Shown one piece after another: positions 1 to 8,877 of a stretch of 64,000 nucleotides of DNA; the stretch's first letter is position 1; the number at the start of each line of letters is the position of its first letter. Source of the stretch: Actinomycetota bacterium (GTDB taxonomy: Bacteria > Actinomycetota > Actinomycetes > S36-B12 > CAIYMF01); assembly GCA_020161245.1 (NCBI GenBank), contig JAIUOK010000003.1, positions 62,001 to 126,000 of the forward strand. The letters are read 5' to 3'. The notes under the pieces were generated by a model. That model was not told the origin of the DNA, made no database searches, and saw only the letters and a list, made by a program, of their open reading frames with translations. A program made the position numbers and the translations under genes.

Positions 1-26
1 GGGCCGCCCGCCCGTAGGGGCCGCGC

Positions 27-995
27 TCAGATGTCGTCGCGGTCGGCGTTGCCGCCGCGTCGGAGGTAGTCGCGCAGGCTCGGCGGGGTGTCCGGGCCGG
101 GCAGCGCCGGCGGGGCGCCGTCGACCAGCACGCCGTCGCGCCGCAGCCACCTGGCCAGCGCGCCGTCGCCCTCGCACAGCACCGGGCCGAGGGCGGCCGC
201 GCCGACGAGCAGGAAGCCGAAGCCGACGAACCACGTCACGAACGACATGCCGACGCCGACGAAGCCGAACTGCTCGACGTTGCCCTCGAGCACGCGCGGC
301 ATCCAGATGCGGGCCGCGCCGGCGTAGATCGCGGCACCGAGGCCGGTGATCAGGCCGGTCGGCAGCAGCGGCCGCCAGCGGACGTGGCCGCGCAGGAACT
401 GGTGCGACGACCACCACCACAGCCCGACGGCCCCGGCGACGCCGACCAGCCACGACAGCACCGACGCCGGCCCGACGAGCAGCCGCCCGATCGAGCCGAC
501 GGTCGCGAGGAAGGCGCACGTGCCGGCGAGCCAGGTGAGCGCGCGCCGCTTGTCCTGGATCGCGCCCGCGGCCGGGCGCCGCCACGCCCTCAGGTAGACC
601 CGCTGCACCGCGGTGGTGAACGAGATGGCGAACAGCACCGTGAGCAGCAGGCCCAGCAGGCTGGTCGAGGCCTTGATGTCGTCGGCCGAGGCGAACGCGC
701 CCTGGATGAAGCTGAGGCTGTCGCCAGACAGGCCGAGCCGCTCGGCGAGCTCGTCGAGCACGCCGCGCTGGAGGCGGGGCGGCAGGAACGCTGCGACGAC
801 GAGGAGCAGGGGCAGCAGCGAGACGAACGCCTTGGCCGCGAGGGCGATCGAGCGCTCGACGAACTCCATCTCGAGCAGCCGCGCCCACAGGCGCCCGACG
901 ACGGACTCGTCGAGCCACTCGACGACGGGCGCGGCACGCTCCCGGGCCGAGGCGAGCAGCCCCGGCCCGGGCGGCGGAGATCCGGTCCCCGCCAT
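27..995 (-). CDS. YihY/BrkB-family integral membrane protein
   Basis: The 322-residue protein has a short basic N-terminal region, then about six hydrophobic segments (near residues 50-70, 110-130, 155-175, 180-200, 210-230 and 245-275) and a charged C-terminal tail. This layout and the segment order match the YihY/virulence factor BrkB family. Members are inner-membrane proteins of unsettled function; the old 'ribonuclease BN' label is not supported. The start ATG lies 3 bases after the stop of the upstream membrane-protein gene, so the two are probably cotranscribed. The family call rests on topology and overall resemblance, not on a catalytic motif. Confidence 0.75.
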   Translation of the reverse strand: MAGTGSPPPGPGLLASARERAAPVVEWLDESVVGRLWARLLEMEFVERSIALAAKAFVSLLPLLLVVAAFLPPRLQRGVLDELAERLGLSGDSLSFIQGAFASADDIKASTSLLGLLLTVLFAISFTTAVQRVYLRAWRRPAAGAIQDKRRALTWLAGTCAFLATVGSIGRLLVGPASVLSWLVGVAGAVGLWWWSSHQFLRGHVRWRPLLPTGLITGLGAAIYAGAARIWMPRVLEGNVEQFGFVGVGMSFVTWFVGFGFLLVGAAALGPVLCEGDGALARWLRRDGVLVDGAPPALPGPDTPPSLRDYLRRGGNADRDDI

Positions 996-998
996 GGA

Positions 999-2312
999 TC
1001 AGCCGGCGCCGACCCCGGCGGGCTCCTCGTCGGCCGCGACGGCGCCGTCGGCCTCTGCTGCCTCGACCGCACGTCCCGTGGCCACGAAGAACTCGAGCAC
1101 CACCAGCGCGATCACCGCGAAGAACGTCGTCCACAGCAGCAGCGAGCCCGTGACCTGGTCGGAGGTCAGCACCACGGCGACGGCGATACCGATGATGAGC
1201 ACGCGCCACACGCCCGCGCTCTTGGCGAAGAACGAGCCGATCGGCGCGAGCGGGCCGTGGGCCGCCCGCCCGCCGGCGCCGCCGAGGCCGCCGGAGAGCG
1301 CACCGCGCACCGCGGTGGCGGCGGCGCCCTTGCTCAGGAACCAGCCGATGATCACGAGGATCAGGCCGAGCACGAACCCGGCGCGGACGGCGTCGAGCAG
1401 GAACGAGGTGAGGATGATGAAGAACGCCCGCTCGGCCAGCGCGAACGGCGTGTTCTGCAGGCTCAGCGACACCTCGTTCTGGCCCCACACCATGCCGAGG
1501 CGGATGACGAGCATCCCGAGGATGATCGCGACGCCGACGGCGATGGTCATCTTCGGACGGTTCCGAGAGAGCAGGATCGCGCCGACGAACATGAGCAGGA
1601 CGACGTAGATCAGCCACTGCGCGACCGGCTGCCCGAGCTGGTAGAAGGTCTGCGCCCGCTGGAGCTCCTGCGACTGCAGCAGGACGATCTGGCGGTCGGC
1701 CACCGGCGGCACGGGGATGTTGGCCGCGAACGACAGGCCACGGTCCACGAGGGCCTGCTTCACCAGGGTGATGAGCTCGCCGGTGTCGAGGACGACCTGC
1801 CCGTTGGTGACCGTCACGGCGCCGTCGGTCTTGCCCTCGAGGGCGTTGACGATCGCCTGCTGCGCCTGGCGGTTGATGGTGACCCAGACGTTGGCGAACT
1901 GGTCGCTGTCGAGGACCTCGGTCACGGTGCGCTGCACGAGGCTGTTGACGCCCGAGGCGATCGGCACCGAGAGGGCCGAGAGCTTCGGGTAGTCGACGAG
2001 CAGCTCCTGGATCCGCTGCTGCGCGTTCAGCTGGTCGATCAGCACCGTGCTGACCTTGGTGCCGACCGCCTCCTTGATGGTGGGGTCCTGCGCCAGCGGC
2101 GCGACGGTGGCGACGTAGCGCTCGGTGTCGGTGATCGTTCGCTGGGCCCAGAAGGCGGTGAGCGCCAGCGGCAGCAGCAGCGCCGCGACGATGAGCACCA
2201 CCCAGGCGCCGAAGCTCCTGCCGTCGAACCGGCGCTTGTGCGCCAGCTGCTCGTTGCTCGCCTCCAGCTCCGCGATGCGGGCCTTGAGCTCGTTGACGTC
2301 CTGGTCCGACAC
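999..2312 (-). CDS. Actinobacterial polytopic membrane protein with N-terminal coiled coil
   Basis: This 437-residue protein starts at GTG, with a good AGGAGG-type ribosome binding site just upstream. Residues 1-25 form a short heptad-like coiled coil (LKARIAELEASNEQL). A transmembrane helix follows (about 36-55), then a ~170-residue extracytoplasmic region rich in Gln and Val, then about five helices from residue 225 to 415 and an acidic tail. It resembles actinobacterial proteins annotated only as 'integral membrane protein' and has no enzymatic motif. It is probably cotranscribed with the YihY gene 3 bases downstream. The function is unknown. Confidence 0.7.
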   Translation of the reverse strand: MSDQDVNELKARIAELEASNEQLAHKRRFDGRSFGAWVVLIVAALLLPLALTAFWAQRTITDTERYVATVAPLAQDPTIKEAVGTKVSTVLIDQLNAQQRIQELLVDYPKLSALSVPIASGVNSLVQRTVTEVLDSDQFANVWVTINRQAQQAIVNALEGKTDGAVTVTNGQVVLDTGELITLVKQALVDRGLSFAANIPVPPVADRQIVLLQSQELQRAQTFYQLGQPVAQWLIYVVLLMFVGAILLSRNRPKMTIAVGVAIILGMLVIRLGMVWGQNEVSLSLQNTPFALAERAFFIILTSFLLDAVRAGFVLGLILVIIGWFLSKGAAATAVRGALSGGLGGAGGRAAHGPLAPIGSFFAKSAGVWRVLIIGIAVAVVLTSDQVTGSLLLWTTFFAVIALVVLEFFVATGRAVEAAEADGAVAADEEPAGVGAG

Positions 2313-2340
2313 GGCGAACCCCCTCCTCGTGACGCCCGTG

Positions 2341-2346
2341 AGCCTA
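2341..2346 (-). promoter_or_regulatory. Candidate -10 hexamer for the 2312-999 membrane protein operon
   Basis: Read on the minus strand this is TAGGCT, fitting the actinobacterial TANNNT -10 element. It lies about 28 bases before the GTG, leaving room for a short leader that holds the AGGAGG ribosome binding site. No convincing -35 is visible. Confidence 0.45.
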
Positions 2347-2422
2347 GGGGTCGCCGTCCCGGGGCATCCTCACCTCCCCAGGATTACGCCGAGCCGTGAC
2401 CTGCCGGCCCCGCCGGCCCGGC

Positions 2423-3739
2423 TCAGTCGGGGAGGGCCTGAGGATCGGCGGCCCAGCGGCTCGCCGGGTCGCGCCGCTCGCGCGAGAGGGCCCACCAGGC
2501 CCCGACGACGGCCAGCGCCGCGAGCCACGCCGACACGAAGGCCGACTGGCCGGTGAGGGGCGCCGTGAAGGCCGCTGCGGTGAGGCCCGCGACGATGGCG
2601 ACGTTCACCGCGACGTCGTAGAGGGAGAACACGCGGCCGCGCGCGGTGTCGTCGACGTCCTCCTGGACGATCGTGTCCGAGGCGACCTTGACCGCCTGGC
2701 CGCCGAGGCCGATGAAGAAGCCCGCGAGCAGCAGGCCCGGCAGGGATCCCAGCGACGAGCCGATCGCGGCGACGACGCCGCCGAGCACGAGCATGACGGC
2801 CTGCCACACGACGATGCCGACGGCCTTGCTGGCCTTGGGCGTCGCGACGGCACCCACGAACGCGCCCGCGCCGGCCGCCCCGATCGTCAGGGTGAGCGCC
2901 CCGATCGCCTTCTCGGTGTCGTCGGGGAACAGCAGCCCGCGGCACTGCAGCACCGCGAGGCACGTCGCGATGCCGAACATGACGCGGTGCACCATGACCA
3001 GGCCGATCGCACGCGCGGCGGGCCGCCGCTCCGCCAGGTGGCGGGCGCCGGCCACCAGGCCGCGGACGACGTCGCCGGCGCTCTCGACGGTGGCGCCCTC
3101 GTCGGGCCCGAGCTGGTCGCGGCGCAGCCGCTGGGCCACCCCGGAGGCGAGGACGTAGGCCCCGGCCGCGCACGCGAGCACCACGACCGACCCCTGGTCG
3201 CCGCCGCCCGCGACGCTGCGGATCCCGACGCCGAGCACACCTCCGAGCACCGAGGCGATCGTGCCCGCCGTGGGCGCGACGGCGTTGCCGGTGACGAGGT
3301 AGCGGTCGGCCACCACGTGCGGCAGGCCGGCCGACAGCGCGGCGAGGATGAACCGGTTGACGCCGAGGGTCACCAGCACCCAGAGGGCCAGCAGCCAGTC
3401 GTCGCGCCCCGAGGCGACGACGACGCCGAGCCCCACGACCAGCACCGCGCGGACGAGGTTGGCGTAGACGAGCACCGACCGGCGCCGCCAGCGGTCGAGG
3501 AAGACGCCGGCGAACGGGCCGATGAGCGAGTAGGGCAGCAGCAGGATCGCGAAGGCGAGCGCCACCGCGCCGGCCGTCGGCTGCCGCTCGGGGGAGAACA
3601 GGACGAAGGTCGCGAGCGAGGCCTGCACGAGGCCGTCGCCGAGCTGGCCGGCCAGGCGCGCGCCGACGATGAGCCGGAACCCGCGCACGCCGAGGATCGC
3701 GCGCAGGCCGACGCCGTCGGTCCCGGTGCGGCCAGCCAT
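2423..3739 (-). CDS. MFS transporter
   Basis: A 438-residue polytopic protein with about twelve hydrophobic segments and a loop between helices 2 and 3 containing DRWRRR, the MFS motif-A region. It resembles actinobacterial MFS proteins of the drug-exporter/MFS_3 type; the substrate cannot be told from sequence. I chose the ATG at 3739 although the frame stays open upstream. The upstream residues are arginine- and proline-rich non-coding-like sequence, and a TAGCGT -10 hexamer sits exactly 7 bases before this ATG, which suggests a leaderless mRNA. The terminator of the ino1 operon lies just upstream. Confidence 0.85.
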   Translation of the reverse strand: MAGRTGTDGVGLRAILGVRGFRLIVGARLAGQLGDGLVQASLATFVLFSPERQPTAGAVALAFAILLLPYSLIGPFAGVFLDRWRRRSVLVYANLVRAVLVVGLGVVVASGRDDWLLALWVLVTLGVNRFILAALSAGLPHVVADRYLVTGNAVAPTAGTIASVLGGVLGVGIRSVAGGGDQGSVVVLACAAGAYVLASGVAQRLRRDQLGPDEGATVESAGDVVRGLVAGARHLAERRPAARAIGLVMVHRVMFGIATCLAVLQCRGLLFPDDTEKAIGALTLTIGAAGAGAFVGAVATPKASKAVGIVVWQAVMLVLGGVVAAIGSSLGSLPGLLLAGFFIGLGGQAVKVASDTIVQEDVDDTARGRVFSLYDVAVNVAIVAGLTAAAFTAPLTGQSAFVSAWLAALAVVGAWWALSRERRDPASRWAADPQALPD

Positions 3740-3746
3740 GCCGGGG

Positions 3747-3752
3747 ACGCTA
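3747..3752 (-). promoter_or_regulatory. -10 hexamer for leaderless transcription of the MFS gene
   Basis: The minus-strand sequence is TAGCGT, followed by 7 bases and the ATG at 3739. This spacing puts the transcription start at or next to the first codon. Confidence 0.5.
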
Positions 3753-3825
3753 ACAGCACGCCTGCGGCCCGCCACCGCACCGCCGCCACCCGGCGGGAGC
3801 GGCGGCGGCGTCCGCCCGCAACGGC

Positions 3826-3859
3826 AGGAGGCCGGCCCCCTCGCGGGGACCGGCCTCCT
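3826..3859 (-). terminator. Intrinsic-type hairpin downstream of ino1
   Basis: A GC-rich inverted repeat with arms AGGAGGCCGG and CCGGCCTCCT enclosing CCCC/GGGG pairs and a short loop. It lies about 40 bases past the ino1 stop on the minus strand and has no U-tract, as is usual in high-GC actinobacteria. Confidence 0.75.
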
Positions 3860-3898
3860 CAAGCCGAACGGTCGAGCTGGTCGGGCATGCGCCCGGCG

Positions 3899-4978
3899 TC
3901 AGCGCTCGACGGTGCCGGCGATGAAGTCCTCGACGGCCTGCTTGGCCTGCTCGTCGGTGTACTGCACCGGCGGCGACTTCATGAAGTACGACGACGCCGA
4001 GAGGATCGGGCCGCCGATGCCGCGGTCCTTGGCGATCTTCGCCGCGCGGATGGCGTCGATGATGATGCCGGCCGAGTTCGGGGAGTCCCACACCTCGAGC
4101 TTGTACTCGAGCGAGAGCGGGATGTCGCCGAAGTTGCGGCCCTCGAGGCGCACGAACGCCCACTTGCGGTCGTCGAGCCACGCGACGTAGTCGGACGGGC
4201 CGATGTGGACGTTGCGCGGGGCGATCTCGTCCTTGAGCTGCGAGGTGACCGACTGGGTCTTGGAGATCTTCTTGGACTCCAGGCGCTCGCGCTCGAGCAT
4301 GTTCATGAAGTCCATGTTGCCGCCGACGTTGAGCTGGTAGGTCCGGTCGACGGTGACGCCGCGGTCCTCGAACAGCTTCGCGAGCACGCGGTGCGTGATG
4401 GTCGCGCCGACCTGCGACTTGATGTCGTCGCCGACGATCGGCACACCGGCGTCCTCGAACTTCTTCGCCCACTCGGGGGTGCCGGCGATGAAGACGGGCA
4501 GCGCGTTGACGAACGCGACCTTGGCGTCGATGGCGCACTGCGCGTAGAAGCGCGCGGCGTCCTCGGAGCCCACGGGCAGGTAGCAGACGAGGACGTCGGC
4601 CTGCACCTCGCGGAGGCGGGCGACGACGTCGACCGGCTCGAGCTCGGACTCGGTGACCATCTCGCGGTAGTACTTGCCGAGGCCGTCGTAGGTGTGGCCG
4701 CGCTCGACGGTCACGCCGGTCGGCGGGACGTCGCAGATCTTGATGGTGTTGTTCTGGCTGGCGCCGATGGCGTCAGCGAGGTCGAGGCCGACCTTCTTGC
4801 CGTCGACGTCGAAAGCGGCGACCCACTCGATGTCGTTGACGTGGTAGTCGCCGAACTGGACGTGCATCAGGCCGGGGACCGTGCCGCTCGGGTCGGCGTC
4901 CTTGTAGTACTCGACGCCCTGAACCAGCGACGCGGCGCAGTTGCCGACGCCGACGATGGCTACGCGTACCGAACCCAT
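3899..4978 (-). CDS. ino1: Inositol-1-phosphate synthase
   Basis: This enzyme converts glucose 6-phosphate to 1D-myo-inositol 3-phosphate using NAD, the first step toward phosphatidylinositol and mycothiol in actinobacteria. The 359-residue protein begins with an NAD-binding Rossmann motif ([15 protein letters not shown], residues 3-17). It carries the conserved actinobacterial Ino1 segments [12 protein letters not shown] and [10 protein letters not shown] in the middle, and [14 protein letters not shown] and [18 protein letters not shown] near the C-terminus. I used the ATG at 4978, which has an AGAGGA ribosome binding site, rather than a start 21 bases further upstream. The gene follows the PadR regulator gene after 13 bases, the same arrangement as in Mycobacterium (Rv0047c-Rv0046c). 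Confidence 0.97.
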   Translation of the reverse strand: MGSVRVAIVGVGNCAASLVQGVEYYKDADPSGTVPGLMHVQFGDYHVNDIEWVAAFDVDGKKVGLDLADAIGASQNNTIKICDVPPTGVTVERGHTYDGLGKYYREMVTESELEPVDVVARLREVQADVLVCYLPVGSEDAARFYAQCAIDAKVAFVNALPVFIAGTPEWAKKFEDAGVPIVGDDIKSQVGATITHRVLAKLFEDRGVTVDRTYQLNVGGNMDFMNMLERERLESKKISKTQSVTSQLKDEIAPRNVHIGPSDYVAWLDDRKWAFVRLEGRNFGDIPLSLEYKLEVWDSPNSAGIIIDAIRAAKIAKDRGIGGPILSASSYFMKSPPVQYTDEQAKQAVEDFIAGTVER

Positions 4979-4991
4979 CGGGATTCCTCTC

Positions 4992-5675
4992 TCACTCACC
5001 GTGGGCGGTCGGGTAGGTCCCGGCCCCGGACGAGGTGGTCACCGGCTGCCCCGACGGGGTACCGGACTTCTTCGTGGTGTGGCTGGTGGTGGTGCTGGTC
5101 TGGCTGTTCTCGGCGCGGTCGCTGCTGCGCTCGGTCGCGATGAGCTCGTCGAGCCATCGGACCTCGCGCTCGACGCTGTCGAGGCCGTGCTGCTGCAGCT
5201 CGAGGGTGTAGCTGTCGAGCCGCTCGCGGCTGCGCGCCAGCGACTGCTTGAGGGTGTCGAGGCGCTCCTCGAGGCGCGACCGGCGCCCCTCGAGGATTCG
5301 CATGCGCACCGACGCCTCGGTGCGGCCGAAGAACGCCAGGCGGACGCCGAAGCGCTCGTCCTCCCAGGTGTCCGGGCCGGCCTCGCCGATCAGCTGCTGG
5401 AACTGCTCCTTGCCCTCCGCGGTGAGGCGGTACACGATCCGTGCGCGCTTGCCGGACAGGCCGCCGGCCTCGCCCTCGCCGTCCTCGACCAGCCACCCGC
5501 GGGCGACGAGGTCCTTGAGGCAGGGGTAGAGCGAGCCGTACGAGATCGTGTGGAAGGGCCCGAGCACGCCCGAGAGCCGCTTGCGCAGCTCGTAGCCGTG
5601 CATCGGGGACTGGTCGAGCAGCCCGAGGATGGCGAGCTCGAGGACGCCGCTGCGCTTGGTGCTGCGCGGAGCCAT
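4992..5675 (-). CDS. PadR-family transcriptional regulator, first gene of the ino1 operon
   Basis: The 227-residue protein has an N-terminal PadR winged helix (residues 10-95: [20 protein letters not shown], then [17 protein letters not shown]). A long C-terminal coiled-coil region (about 110-185) follows, and then a disordered Ser/Thr-rich tail not typical of the family core. A strong GAGGAGG ribosome binding site precedes the ATG. A perfect 10-bp inverted repeat lies 30 bases upstream, so negative autoregulation and joint control of ino1 are likely. The placement equals mycobacterial Rv0047c. The ligand is unknown; a link to inositol or carbon status is inference from the operon. Confidence 0.92.
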   Translation of the reverse strand: MAPRSTKRSGVLELAILGLLDQSPMHGYELRKRLSGVLGPFHTISYGSLYPCLKDLVARGWLVEDGEGEAGGLSGKRARIVYRLTAEGKEQFQQLIGEAGPDTWEDERFGVRLAFFGRTEASVRMRILEGRRSRLEERLDTLKQSLARSRERLDSYTLELQQHGLDSVEREVRWLDELIATERSSDRAENSQTSTTTSHTTKKSGTPSGQPVTTSSGAGTYPTAHGE

Positions 5676-5704
5676 CGGGCCACCTCCTCACCGATCGGGT
5701 CGTT

Positions 5705-5727
5705 CGATGTATCGGATCGATACATCG
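5705..5727. promoter_or_regulatory. Palindromic operator, probable PadR site
   Basis: CGATGTATCG is followed by three bases and then CGATACATCG, a perfect 10-bp inverted repeat. It contains ATGT...ACAT, the half-sites typical of PadR-family operators. It sits 30 bases upstream of the PadR start in the PadR/DUF5318 divergent region. Binding by the adjacent regulator is inferred. Confidence 0.8.
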
Positions 5728-5949
5728 AGCCGGACTGTACGGCGCTCGGCGTCCGGCTGCAAACTCCGGCAAGCACCCCCGCGTGTCGCCGTCCGGCCAC
5801 CGGTGCTCCGCCGCCGGTTCCGCCGCAGGTCAGGGCCCGTTCACCCCGCCTCCGAGACCTCGGTCACGCGTCAGGGGGACACGCCCTCCGGAGGCGGGGG
5901 ACCCTCCCCTCGGCGTCCGAGGCCCGGGGCGGCGGCGGCCTGCGCCGCC

Positions 5950-5955
5950 TAGGCT
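5950..5955 (+). promoter_or_regulatory. -10 hexamer for leaderless DUF5318 mRNA
   Basis: TAGGCT is followed by exactly six bases and the ATG at 5962. There is no Shine-Dalgarno sequence, which fits leaderless initiation. Confidence 0.55.
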
Positions 5956-5961
5956 TGCGGG

Positions 5962-6474
5962 ATGGCAGCACCCCGCCAGCCGTCGCACCGGGCCAGCCGC
6001 ATCCGCGGCGACCGCCCGGCCGAGCCGTCGCGCGCACCGCTGCCCGAGCCCGAGCAGGTGGCCGATCCCGCGCGGCCCCGCCACCTCGTCGACCACGGCC
6101 TCGCCATCCGCGGCATCGTCGAGCGCATCCGCACGGGCGACCTCCTGCTCCGCGAGGAGCACACCGACGCCGACGACTACCTGCTGCGGGCCGCGCGCAA
6201 CCACGGCGAGGCCACCGAGCGGCCGTGCCCCCTGTGCCGCTCCGAGGAGCTCGTGCACGTCACGTACGTGTTCGGCGACGAGCTCGGCCCCTACTCCGGC
6301 CGCGTCAAGGCGTCGGCCGAGCTGCCGGTGATGGCCTACGAGCACGGCTTCTTCCGCGTGTACGTCGTCGAGGTGTGCACGAGCTGCCGGTGGAACCACA
6401 TCACGCTCGACTACGTGCTCGGCGACGGCGTGCCCCGCCGTCCGATCCGCCGGCCGGCAGACCTCCTCGACTGA
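5962..6474 (+). CDS. DUF5318 family protein with a zinc-ribbon-like Cys pattern
   Basis: A 170-residue soluble protein matching the conserved actinobacterial family found next to ponA (mycobacterial Rv0049 position). Residues 1-45 are basic and proline-rich and probably disordered. The core begins at VDHGLAIRGIVERIRTGDLL and has two CxxC pairs (CPLC near residue 88, CTSC near 138), which suggests a zinc ribbon. No catalytic function is known. The start is supported by the TAGGCT hexamer 6 bases upstream. Synteny with the penicillin-binding protein gene downstream suggests, but does not prove, a cell-envelope role. Confidence 0.82.
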   Translation: MAAPRQPSHRASRIRGDRPAEPSRAPLPEPEQVADPARPRHLVDHGLAIRGIVERIRTGDLLLREEHTDADDYLLRAARNHGEATERPCPLCRSEELVHVTYVFGDELGPYSGRVKASAELPVMAYEHGFFRVYVVEVCTSCRWNHITLDYVLGDGVPRRPIRRPADLLD

Positions 6475-6697
6475 CCCAGGTGCCCGGCGCCACGGTTGGC
6501 GGCGTCCCGCAGGGGGTAGACGACGTCCGGTGAGCGGTCCTCCCGCCGTCCCGACGCACCCGAGTCGGTCGCGCGCGTGAGCACCGCCACACCGCCACGG
6601 ATTTCGTGACCGGGCCCGCAACCTGGGACCGTCGTCGTACGTCGCACCCTTGTGCGCTCCGACCAGGAGCGCCGCTTCCCCAGCTGAGGATGACCGC

Positions 6698-8800
6698 GTG
6701 AAGATCGACTACCCCCGCGCCGGACGCACCGGCGTGCGCCGCTGGCTGCCGTCGTGGCGGCTCGTCGTCGGGGTCATCACCCTCGGCGTCGTCGGCGCTG
6801 TCGCGCTCTTCGCGTTCCTGGTCTGGCGCACGGAGGTGCCCGAGCCCAACGAGCTCGCCACCGCCCAGACGTCGATCGTCTACTGGAGCGACGGCACCAC
6901 CGAGATGGGCCGCATCGGCGACGCCAACCGTGTGTCGGTGCCGCTGTCGGAGGTGCCTCTCGACACCCAGCACGCCGTCCTCGCCGCGGAGGACCGCGAC
7001 TTCTACGAGCACGGCGGCTTCTCGCCGACGGGCATCGGCCGCGCGATCTGGAACAACGTGTCCGGCGGCGACGTCCAGGGCGGCTCGACCATCACCCAGC
7101 AGTACGCGAAGAACGCGTTCCTCACCCAAGAGCGCAGCTTCACGCGCAAGGCCCAGGAGCTGCTGCTCGCCGTCAAGCTCGAGACCTCGGTGAGCAAGGA
7201 CCAGATCCTCGAGGACTACCTCAACACCATCTACTTCGGCCGCGGCGCCTACGGCATCCAGGTCGCGTCGCAGCAGTACTTCGGCAAGGACGTCGCCGAG
7301 CTCACCGTGTCGGAGTCGGCTGCGCTCGCCGCGATCATCCGCTCCCCCGGCAACTACGACCCGGCCGACAAGGACAACGTCGAGCGCCTCAAGGGCCGCT
7401 GGAACTACGTCCTGGACGGCATGGTGGCCAAGGGGTGGCTGACGCAGGAGCAGAAGGACGCCACGGAGTTCCCGGAGTTCCAGGAGTCCAAGCCCGCCAA
7501 CAAGTTCGCCGGCCCCAACGGCTACCTGCTGCAGTCGGTGCTGCGCGACCTCGAGGCCAAGGGCATCGCCACCGAGGACGAGCTCAACCGCGGCGGCCTG
7601 CGCATCGTGTCGACCTTCCAGCGCAAGGCGCAGATCGCCGCGCTCGAGGCCGTGCGCGACGAGGCGCCGACGTCGGGCACCAAGGGCCTGCGCATCGGCA
7701 TGGTGGCCGTGAAGCCGGGCACCGGCGAGGTCGTCGCGATGTACGGCGGCAAGGACTACCTGACCAACCAGGTCAACAACGCCACCCAGGCCATCGGCCA
7801 GGCGGGCTCGACGTTCAAGCCCTTCGCCCTCGCCGCAGGCGTCGAGAAGGGCATCTCGCTCGACTCCACCTGGAACGGCGACAGCGGCATCTCCATCGAC
7901 GACTACGTCGTGAACAACTACGGCGACCGGTCCTGGGGCAAGATCTCGCTGCTCAAGGGCACCGAGGAGTCGGTCAACTCCGTGTATGTCGCGCTGTCGA
8001 AGGAGGTCGGCTACGACGCCGTCGCCGACGCCGCCCGCCGCGCCGGCATCACCACCGACACCCTGCAGCCCGTGCGCTCCGTCGCGCTGGGCGTCGCCTC
8101 GCCGCATGTCATCGAGATCGCCGACTCCTACGCCACCTTCGCCGCCCGCGGCGTGCACGTCGACTACACGTTCGTCTCGGAGGTGCGCGGCCCCAACGGC
8201 GGCGTGCTGTTCAAGTACGACGCCGTGCAGGTGCAGGCCTTCGACTCCAACACCGCCGACGTCGTGAACTACGCGCTGCGCCGCGTCGTCACCGACGGCA
8301 CCGGCTTCGCGGCCAAGGCGCTCGGCCGGCCCGCGGCCGGCAAGACCGGCACGACCAACGGCAACAAGTCGGCGTGGTTCGCCGGCTACACGCCCGACCT
8401 CGCGGCGGCGGTGATGCTGGTCAAGGACGGCGCCGACGGCAAGCCCACCACCCTGTCCGGCGTCGGCGGCATGTCGTCGGTGACGGGCGGCTCGTTCCCC
8501 GCGCGGATCTGGACGGCGTTCATGCGCGGGGCCCTCGAGGGCACCGAGGCCACGCCGTTCGTCGAGCCGGCAGACTTGCCGACCGCCGAGCCGACCGTGT
8601 CGGTCACGGCGTCGCCCACCGCGACCGCCACGCCGACCCCCACGACGTCGTCCGCGACCCCGACGCCCACGACGTCGTCGGCCCCGCCGACCCCGACCGA
8701 CTCGCCCACCCCCACGCCGACATCGGACTCGCCGACGCCCACCGCGACCGCGACCGCCACCCCGGCAGCGTCCGCGGCCGGCGCAGCAGCGGGACCCTGA
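6698..8800 (+). CDS. ponA: Bifunctional class A penicillin-binding protein (transglycosylase/transpeptidase)
   Basis: This enzyme polymerises lipid II and cross-links peptidoglycan outside the membrane. The 700-residue protein has a short basic cytoplasmic end and one helix (about residues 20-42). The GT51 transglycosylase domain follows, with catalytic EDRDFYEHGG at 98-107 and GGSTITQQYAKN near 128-139. The transpeptidase domain has STFK at 371-374, SVN at 425-427 and KTG at 549-551, so all catalytic motifs are intact. The last ~75 residues are a Pro/Thr/Ser-rich tail. I chose the GTG at 6698, which has a GAGGA ribosome binding site 8 bases upstream, over a TTG 48 bases earlier. Its position between DUF5318 and a GT87 gene matches mycobacterial ponA1. 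Confidence 0.95.
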   Translation: MKIDYPRAGRTGVRRWLPSWRLVVGVITLGVVGAVALFAFLVWRTEVPEPNELATAQTSIVYWSDGTTEMGRIGDANRVSVPLSEVPLDTQHAVLAAEDRDFYEHGGFSPTGIGRAIWNNVSGGDVQGGSTITQQYAKNAFLTQERSFTRKAQELLLAVKLETSVSKDQILEDYLNTIYFGRGAYGIQVASQQYFGKDVAELTVSESAALAAIIRSPGNYDPADKDNVERLKGRWNYVLDGMVAKGWLTQEQKDATEFPEFQESKPANKFAGPNGYLLQSVLRDLEAKGIATEDELNRGGLRIVSTFQRKAQIAALEAVRDEAPTSGTKGLRIGMVAVKPGTGEVVAMYGGKDYLTNQVNNATQAIGQAGSTFKPFALAAGVEKGISLDSTWNGDSGISIDDYVVNNYGDRSWGKISLLKGTEESVNSVYVALSKEVGYDAVADAARRAGITTDTLQPVRSVALGVASPHVIEIADSYATFAARGVHVDYTFVSEVRGPNGGVLFKYDAVQVQAFDSNTADVVNYALRRVVTDGTGFAAKALGRPAAGKTGTTNGNKSAWFAGYTPDLAAAVMLVKDGADGKPTTLSGVGGMSSVTGGSFPARIWTAFMRGALEGTEATPFVEPADLPTAEPTVSVTASPTATATPTPTTSSATPTPTTSSAPPTPTDSPTPTPTSDSPTPTATATATPAASAAGAAAGP
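8610..8775 (+). repeat. Low-complexity Pro/Thr/Ser-coding repeat in the ponA tail
   Basis: Degenerate direct repeats built on CACGACGTCGTC and GACCCCGAC-type units encode repeated PTP/TSS residues at the end of the penicillin-binding protein. Such tracts vary in length between strains and probably form a flexible wall-spanning tail. Confidence 0.7.
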
Positions 8801-8877
8801 TGCCCGTCGTGCGCCGGCGTCCGGCTGGGCGCCCCACGGCGCGCCCGACCGCCGTCGACGCACGCCGGTAGGGCACG

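Noticed and set aside
384-2399. Long open frame on the plus strand opposite the two membrane-protein genes
   Set aside because: The translation is repetitive Arg/Asp/Gly/His sequence with no hydrophobic core or motif, typical of antisense frames in very GC-rich DNA.
2396-5143. 915-codon plus-strand frame across MFS, ino1 and padR
   Set aside because: It is antisense to well-recognised genes and has biased low-complexity composition.
6401-8863. 820-codon minus-strand frame opposite ponA
   Set aside because: Arg/Gly-rich shadow of an intact penicillin-binding protein gene.
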